Shown here: in pieces, positions 60,401 to 64,000 of the stretch
Layout: each line of letters opens with the position of its first letter
Numbering within the stretch: the first letter of the stretch is position 1
Assembly: GCA_964512635.1 (NCBI GenBank)
Contig: CAZEJB010000006.1
Coordinates: forward strand, 1-64,000
DNA from: JADZFO01 sp964512635
Lineage (GTDB): Bacteria; 4484-113; JAFGCY01
Direction: 5' to 3'
DNA length: 64,000 nucleotides
The notes under the pieces: generated by a model
Databases searched by the model: none
What the model was told of the DNA's origin: nothing
The model's input: only the letters and a program-made list of their open reading frames with translations
Translations under genes and position numbers: made by a program

Positions 60401-61618
60401 CACCATGCCACTGACAGCTGCCTCATAAAGCGCCCGATTGCGCAAAGGGTCTGAGAAGAGATCGAAACCCCGACGCAGTTCCCCCAGTTCCGGCGGATTG
60501 CTGAGCATCAAGGGAAGATGCTGCGCTGTGCCCGATACGGGAATCTCCTTGCCCTGGCTGTCATACTGCCAAATGCGGAAGTTAAGCAGTCCATCTTCCT
60601 GGGCCCTTTGCTCCGCCGCGTCCTCTTCCCCCGGCTCTACCACTGGGGCCCATTCCCAGGAGCGAACACCGCGATTGCGGGTCAAAAATGCTGTGTATTC
60701 CGAGAATTCCTGTGGTGTGACATGTTCACTGCCCTCAAAGAAGCGCCCCAGGCCCTCAAGCTCCACCCGAGAAACATGGGTAAGGAGTTCTTTGACGTCC
60801 ATGGCCTTGTGACTGGCAACCTGGCGGAATTCAGTCAGAGCCTGCCGTCGCACCTCTTTGGCCGCAACCCAGGTCGCTGCCCCAGTCAGCAGAAGACCCA
60901 GCAGTACTGTGATCATCACTTCCAGCCGGCGGACAATCAAAGGACAGCGATTGGATCTGGCACGGCGATATTGCAGTGCACCACCGGCAATCAGAAGCAG
61001 GGCTGCCGCCAGCGTGAGCCAGAGCGGGACCAGCGCGGCCCGCGAGGCTCTTTTGCTCCAGTCCGCGGCGTTCATGTCCAGGCCCAGGACCGCAATCAGC
61101 TGGCCATCCTGCTGGATCGGAACAAAGGCCGAGACCCACACGCCCCAACGATCGCTCACCGGTCCGGAAACCAGTTCCTGACGCGAATCAAAGACTACAG
61201 CATCAGTCTCGGGAAACTCGTCATAGGTTTGGCCGGGCGGAGACTCATCTTCCGATCCTACCGGTTCCGAGTCAAGGTAAAAGAACACCTTGCCATCCTG
61301 CCGGCGGCCCATCAGATAAATGAATCTGCTTCCGGGAACCACTTGCAGGATACTTGCAAGCTGCTGTTTAAGGCGCAGATAGTTGAGCGTCTGCTCATCC
61401 GCATTGCTGCCGGACAGCACCTGTATGCGTTCAGGCTGGATCGCCTGAGCAACGAGCCGCGCCTGAAACAGGAGGTCGCTGCGCATCTGCTGGTCTTCGC
61501 GCCAGACGGACCACCAGGCGAAAAGTCCGCCGACAATGAAGGTGAGAATGAGCATGCGCCAGAGGCTCGGCCCCCACAGGGACAGCACCGACTCGCGCTC
61601 TTTTACCGGCCTGATCAT
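57446..61618 (-). CDS. Hybrid sensor histidine kinase (two sensors, PAS, two REC, HPt)
   Basis: About 1390 aa. Order: membrane span (MLILTFIVGGLFAWWSVW), extracytoplasmic sensor, two further spans, a CHASE-like sensor (LEGLGRFFEGSEHVTPQEFS), a span, PAS (GTWEWSIATGELICNERWAE), HisKA with His734 (MSHEIRTPMNG), HATPase (NLLGNAIKF, DNGIGI, GGTGLGL), a first receiver (LIDCHMPGMNG, Asp1024), a second receiver (LVLMDCQMPEMDG, Asp1169) and HPt (HTIKGGSSEV, His1328). All phosphorelay residues are present. The start is uncertain: ATG 61618 is chosen; an open frame to GTG 61774 adds a non-conserved tail. The output partner is not in this window. It is upstream of and codirectional with the exporter operon. 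Confidence 0.92.
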   Translation of the reverse strand: MIRPVKERESVLSLWGPSLWRMLILTFIVGGLFAWWSVWREDQQMRSDLLFQARLVAQAIQPERIQVLSGSNADEQTLNYLRLKQQLASILQVVPGSRFIYLMGRRQDGKVFFYLDSEPVGSEDESPPGQTYDEFPETDAVVFDSRQELVSGPVSDRWGVWVSAFVPIQQDGQLIAVLGLDMNAADWSKRASRAALVPLWLTLAAALLLIAGGALQYRRARSNRCPLIVRRLEVMITVLLGLLLTGAATWVAAKEVRRQALTEFRQVASHKAMDVKELLTHVSRVELEGLGRFFEGSEHVTPQEFSEYTAFLTRNRGVRSWEWAPVVEPGEEDAAEQRAQEDGLLNFRIWQYDSQGKEIPVSGTAQHLPLMLSNPPELGELRRGFDLFSDPLRNRALYEAAVSGMVTATEPIRLETPDGSNLGVALCRPVFGQGKLRGHVLAILEFSQLLQHASQLSSDLDGSSDIQLELYELGSERRLLASTRSSLDRGSGMELALYRPLLCFSKTYAVKATPDANYSSADVVRTDLIAALLGLSLTLALALVVGTFSGHRERLEREVSQRTMALRAERQRAEQILDGTRAGTWEWSIATGELICNERWAEMLGYRSEELQPLTIETWRGLCHPDDLSASLQQLERHFRGEQDYYECELRARSKSGDWVMVLESGRLAQVAEDGAPKLMSGIHLDINDRYQAETQLSLYADELAERNTALDQALVQAEAATKAKSEFLARMSHEIRTPMNGVLGMTELLLETNLSRDQRDFAETTHASGKALLTVINDILDFSKIEAGKLELESINFDLRNLAESVLELLAGKAGERGNELILDLPPYVPNLLLGDPGRVRQILLNLLGNAIKFTRDGVIQLRVNCIEHSAKGMVFRFEVIDNGIGIPEEKLSSIFDAFSQVDASVTRKYGGTGLGLSISRQLAELMGGRTGVESELGRGSTFWFTALLQPATGESLPDPVHFSELQGLNVLVVDDTQLNLTILERELAAWGMRALVASSGVEALGLLAGLGGSEPVALALIDCHMPGMNGEELGYELRSSVRWRDLPLVMLSSASSKGDSDRLKEAGFSGFLVKPVKRATLLECITLVLGLSRASSDDAVRPMVTQSLLLAQNHQSIRILLAEDNPVNQKVALNILGKLDCSVDVASTGLEALEQVQLKNYDLVLMDCQMPEMDGYAASEAIRRLDLPISRVPIIAMTAHAMAGDRERCLASGMSDYITKPINREALIEAISRWGRTPGFADEDLVIESESGALDPADTPSVGLGADTKPVPELPMDIPASIERAGDEVFWRELMDAYFEETAVRLYRLGEAVEAGELAIVHREAHTIKGGSSEVLAECVRRTAGELEMLARSGSLENAPLLYARLRQEFDNLKDYLGRESQIGLPAA

Positions 61619-61977
61619 TGTTTGGATCCGGCGCAGAGGCCAGATCGCTATGGACCCGGCCTGACGCGCTGAACTGTGGTGTCCCGGCCTGGCCGCGGCA
61701 GAAACGGCCTGGGTCAGAACAGCAGTACTTTGATTTATCGGATTGAATGGATCCGACTTGATTGTGGAAGCCACGAGTCCTGATCAAGGGCACAGCCGGG
61801 ATCATCGGCAGGGTTTAACATCAAAAGACCGTTATCCAAGCGACTCCGTTTAGCCAGCACAGTCTCTTTGATATGGCTGAAATGGTTGATTCGGCTCTGG
61901 GTGTAACACTATTCTTGCGGCAGCGAAGTGTCTCGATGGATGGCCAAAAGCAGGAGTTTCTGCAATGGGGGAAGAAG

Positions 61978-62049
61978 TAGCCCCAACGGGGATCGAACCC
62001 GTACCTTCACCTTGAAAGAGTGACGTCCTAACCACTAGACTATGGGGCC
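61978..62049 (-). tRNA. tRNA-Glu (anticodon UUC)
   Basis: 72 nt without encoded CCA. Acceptor GGCCCCA/TGGGGCT (G1-U72), D-loop AGTCTAGTGGTTAGGAC, anticodon loop CTTTCAA in the context ACTCTTTCAAGG, and TPsiC arm GGGTTCGATCCCC. Confidence 0.95.
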
Positions 62050-62101
62050 AAGCGGGCTTGCGGCGCCATCAAAAGATCCGCACCGGCGCAGAGGGAAAAT
62101 C

Positions 62102-62173
62102 TGCGCCATGAAGGGTTCGAACCTTCGACCACCTGATTAAAAGTCAGATGCTCTTCCACTGAGCTAATGGCGC
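62102..62173 (-). tRNA. tRNA-Lys (anticodon UUU)
   Basis: 72 nt without encoded CCA. Acceptor GCGCCAT/ATGGCGC, D-arm AGCTCAGTGGAAGAGC, anticodon arm TCTGACTTTTAATCAGG and TPsiC arm AGGTTCGAACCCT. A TATAAT box (62187-62192, minus) lies just upstream, probably driving both tRNAs. Confidence 0.95.
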
Positions 62174-62186
62174 CTGGCCGGGCAAT

Positions 62187-62192
62187 ATTATA
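62187..62192 (-). promoter_or_regulatory. -10 box of the tRNA-Lys/tRNA-Glu unit
   Basis: TATAAT on the minus strand, 13 nt before the mature tRNA-Lys 5' end. Confidence 0.6.
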
Positions 62193-62300
62193 CCTGTCTC
62201 GAGCCGGTTGCTCCAGTGGGTCGCTGAAAATTGGGCTCGCGAGCTTCTGCGGGACAAGCTGCAAGCTCACTTCTGCCGCGGGTCACGGATAAAGGAAAAA

Positions 62301-62320
62301 GGCCCGGCACCGGCCAGGCC
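62301..62320 (-). terminator. Second terminator downstream of the Asp-rich lipoprotein
   Basis: On the minus strand GGCCTGGC / GCCGGGCC (8 bp, one G-U), followed by a T-rich tail (TTTTTCCTTT). It is preceded by the 50-bp repeat also found at 63759-63808. Confidence 0.7.
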
Positions 62321-62330
62321 CTCTCATTCC

Positions 62331-62379
62331 GATTCATCCTTGCAGCCCTGCCAGGAACCTGCAGGATGCATCACAGCCA
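62331..62379 (-). repeat. 50-bp repeat downstream of a gene, copy 1
   Basis: It carries TCATCCTTGCAGCCCTGCCA and continues with only a few differences from the copy at 63759-63808. Both copies lie downstream of the stop codon of an Asp/Gly-rich protein and just before a GGCCCGGC terminator hairpin. Confidence 0.85.
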
Positions 62380-62412
62380 ATTTTGTTTACGGCGCCGGGC
62401 CAGCCATGCCCC

Positions 62413-62442
62413 GAAAAAAGAGAGGCGGCCGAAGCCGCCTCT
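62413..62442 (-). terminator. First terminator of the Asp-rich lipoprotein
   Basis: AGAGGCGGC-TTCG-GCCGCCTCT (9-bp stem, UUCG tetraloop) and then CTTTTTTC on the minus strand: a textbook rho-independent terminator. Confidence 0.92.
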
Positions 62443-62463
62443 TTGCTTCGAGCTTGAGATCAC

Positions 62464-63561
62464 TTAGACCGCCGGGTCGTCCCCGCCGCCGTTGTCGTCG
62501 CCAGCCGGATCGTCTCCGCCGCCGATGTCGTCACCAGCAGGGTCATCACCGCCATCGTTTCCGTCGTCGGTTGTCGGGTCGTCGCCACCGCCGTTGTCAT
62601 CGTCCCCTGCATCGCCGTCGTCCACTCCGGTGTTGTCATCGTCGCCGCTTCCGCTATCATCTCCGGTGCTCGGATCGTCATCACCGCCGCTGGAATCGTC
62701 ACCACCGTCCACTGAATCATTGCCGTCGTCGCCGGCAGGATCATCATCGCCGCCTGCGCCGGTGTCGTCATCTCCGCCATTGTCGTCGGCAGAATCGTCG
62801 CCGCCATCATCATCGCCGGAATCAACTGAGTCGTCGTTTCCATCATTGTCGTTATCGTTGTCGTCGATGCTGTCACCATCGCCATCATCATCACTGGATC
62901 CGTCGACACTGCCGTCGCTGCCGCCATTGCCTTCCATTGAGTCCGGGCGGTTGTCGCAATCGCTGTCTTCGAAGGCGGTTTCATCCTCGAGGCTGCCATC
63001 GTTGTCGCTGTCCGCCACGGTCTCGCCGCTGCGCATGCGGTGCTGATGATGCATGTGTTCGTTGGCGCCATGGTCATCGCCAAACTCACTCTCAACGTCC
63101 AACGAGTCTGACTCGCCGTCGGAATCGGTATCAGTTTCGTCAATCGTTTGAGTAAGCTCAGCAGTCGACCCCTCAGTCAGAGTTACCGGGAAGGCAATCT
63201 GGGCATTGTCCGGGCTGCCATCGCCATTTAGGTCGCTGGCGGATGAATAGTCCACCGTCACGTCATACTCGCGGCCGCCCGGCACATCGTAGAAATCGAA
63301 GTTGCCGTTGTCGTCCGTCACATCGTGTCCCGCCGCAGCACCGGTGGTGGAATCAACCAGGGTAACCGCCGCGTTGCTGATGGCGCCAGGGGCTGCCGAA
63401 GTGAGGTGATTGCCGCCGCCACCGCGCAGGAGCTGGCCGTGCAGGTCAGCGGTGGTGTTGTCCGCAGGCGCCGGGGAGCTGCTGCCTCCGCCGCAGCCAG
63501 TGATGGCGAGGGTGAGAGTGGCCACACAGGCCAGCAGGGCGACGGTGCAATTCTTGTTCAT
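62464..63561 (-). CDS. Asp/Gly-rich lipoprotein with carboxypeptidase-regulatory-like domain
   Basis: 365 aa with a lipobox AITGC (about Cys23). Residues about 35-120 form a CarboxypepD_reg/SpaA-like beta-sandwich (NAAVTLVDSTTGAAAGHDVT, GNFDFYDVPGGREYDVTVDY). From about 140 onwards it is almost entirely acidic calcium-type repeats (DTDSDGESDSLD, DSDNDGSLEDE) that grade into GDDxxGGDDP repeats to the end. Such segments bind calcium and form extended stalks. A His-rich insert (HMHHQHRM) is notable. CAGGAG precedes the ATG at 63561. Probably a surface or matrix protein. Confidence 0.75.
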   Translation of the reverse strand: MNKNCTVALLACVATLTLAITGCGGGSSSPAPADNTTADLHGQLLRGGGGNHLTSAAPGAISNAAVTLVDSTTGAAAGHDVTDDNGNFDFYDVPGGREYDVTVDYSSASDLNGDGSPDNAQIAFPVTLTEGSTAELTQTIDETDTDSDGESDSLDVESEFGDDHGANEHMHHQHRMRSGETVADSDNDGSLEDETAFEDSDCDNRPDSMEGNGGSDGSVDGSSDDDGDGDSIDDNDNDNDGNDDSVDSGDDDGGDDSADDNGGDDDTGAGGDDDPAGDDGNDSVDGGDDSSGGDDDPSTGDDSGSGDDDNTGVDDGDAGDDDNGGGDDPTTDDGNDGGDDPAGDDIGGGDDPAGDDNGGGDDPAV

Positions 63562-63731
63562 GTTTGATTCTCCTGGGCCAATCGCGGCTCCACACAAGTA
63601 GTCTACGGCCACTATGAACAAAACAAAAGACACACTTTGAGGTCATTTCGACATATACAGCGGGCGCACTTAGTTAAACTTCTGTTCAACCTTCTGGTCT
63701 TTGCGGCGTGAAGTGTGGGCCGAAAATTAAA

Positions 63732-63751
63732 GGCCCGGCTTGCGCCGGGCC
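63732..63751 (-). terminator. Terminator of the partial Asp/Gly-rich gene
   Basis: GGCCCGGC-TTGC-GCCGGGCC (perfect 8-bp stem), with TTTAATTTTC following on the minus strand. Confidence 0.85.
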
Positions 63752-63758
63752 CCTCTTA

Positions 63759-63808
63759 CCGAGTCATCCTTGCAGCCCTGCCAGGAAACTGCCGGATGTG
63801 TCACAGCC
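63759..63808 (-). repeat. 50-bp repeat downstream of a gene, copy 2
   Basis: Near-identical to 62331-62379 (shared core TCATCCTTGCAGCCCTGCCA). It lies 8 bp past the stop codon of the partial Asp/Gly-rich gene. Confidence 0.85.
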
Positions 63809-63815
63809 GTAGTTT

Positions 63816-64000
63816 CTAGTTGTCGCCGCTGCCCTGGTCAGGCGTGCCGTCATCGCCACCACCATCATTACCAGAGTCGTCGCTGCCTCCGTTGTCATCG
63901 CCGCCGTTATCGTCGCCGCCGTGACCGCCTCCAGAATTGTCATCGCCGCCGTTGTCGTCGCCGCCGCCGCCGGATCCGCTGTCAGTTCCACTCTTGATTT
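63816..64000 (-). CDS. Asp/Gly-rich protein, C-terminal fragment
   Basis: The last 60 residues of a protein that continues beyond the window. The visible part is a run of GGDDN and GGGDD repeats (SGGGHGGDDNGGDDN, ending GTPDQGSGDN). It matches the C-terminal repeat style of the lipoprotein at 62464-63561 and shares the downstream repeat and terminator, so the two are probably paralogues. The N-terminus, and thus export, cannot be judged. Confidence 0.6.
   Translation of the reverse strand, partial: IKSGTDSGSGGGGDDNGGDDNSGGGHGGDDNGGDDNGGSDDSGNDGGGDDGTPDQGSGDN

Noticed and set aside
61619..61774. N-terminal extension of the histidine kinase
   Set aside because: The 52 extra residues precede the first membrane span with no conserved pattern; kept only as an alternative start.
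62464..63050. Short repeats that could suggest a CRISPR array
   Set aside because: Repeats are codon-level GDD units of irregular spacing inside an open reading frame, with no constant repeat of 25-40 bp and no spacers.
62208..63155. A 315-codon plus-strand frame rich in Arg, His and Cys
   Set aside because: It is the complement of the Asp/Gly repeat gene (GTC/GCC codons read in reverse). The minus-strand gene has a signal peptide, lipobox, Shine-Dalgarno and terminator.

Overview
The window is high-GC bacterial chromosome with dense coding on both strands. It shows no phage, plasmid or CRISPR signature. Many lipobox-type lipoproteins, an HlyD-type adaptor with a MacB-like ABC exporter, a multihaem cytochrome and a long hybrid sensor kinase suggest a diderm, free-living, oxygen-exposed bacterium (KatG, a Fur/PerR-type regulator, photolyase, Ogt). 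I cannot name the phylum from the sequence. One gene (msrA) carries an in-frame TGA exactly at its catalytic cysteine, followed by a SECIS-like hairpin, so the organism probably makes selenoproteins.

A striking general feature is leaderless transcription. At least sixteen genes have a TANNNT-type -10 box only 5-8 nt before an ATG, GTG or TTG start codon. Other genes have ordinary Shine-Dalgarno leaders. I used this spacing to choose several starts.

Layout. 0-3.2 kb: phosphoesterase, unknown protein, acyl-CoA dehydrogenase. 3.4-8.8 kb: two convergent large lipoproteins (PKD and sialidase/propeller-like repeats). 8.9-17.6 kb: six paralogous HTH-TPR regulators, five of them in a tight tandem array with one promoter each, preceded by an array of strong hairpins. 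17.7-19.7 kb: RidA-like protein and a four-haem cytochrome fused to a phosphoesterase-like domain. 20-23 kb: three paralogous single-span membrane proteins and a dockerin-like secreted protein. 23.2-25.9 kb: Fur/PerR regulator and katG. 26-31 kb: WrbA, MarR, CDGSH protein, beta-helix lipoprotein, Ogt and two tiny membrane peptides. 31.4-32.6 kb: REP-type transposase between two copies of a palindrome-ended element. 32.6-36.5 kb: hutU, lipoprotein, serpin, TfoX-N protein. 36.5-37.7 kb: five tandem micro-lipoproteins (47-58 aa) with a conserved C-terminal tail. 38-42 kb: ECF sigma with a putative anti-sigma, TPR protein, Sec-MsrA, VOC protein. 42.6-51.3 kb: class III aminotransferase with a structured leader, two SnoaL-like exported proteins around a DinB-MarR pair, photolyase, membrane-peroxiredoxin fusion. 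51.4-57.4 kb: MacAB-like exporter operon framed by two cysteine-rich exported proteins. 57.4-61.6 kb: hybrid histidine kinase. 62 kb: tRNA-Lys and tRNA-Glu. 62.4-64 kb: two Asp/Gly-rich proteins sharing a repeat plus terminator cassette downstream of their stops.

The strongest candidates for undescribed biology are the micro-lipoprotein array, the HTH-TPR array with leaderless promoters, the Sec-MsrA, and a shared N-terminal domain in three lipoproteins. Any link between these is my inference only.
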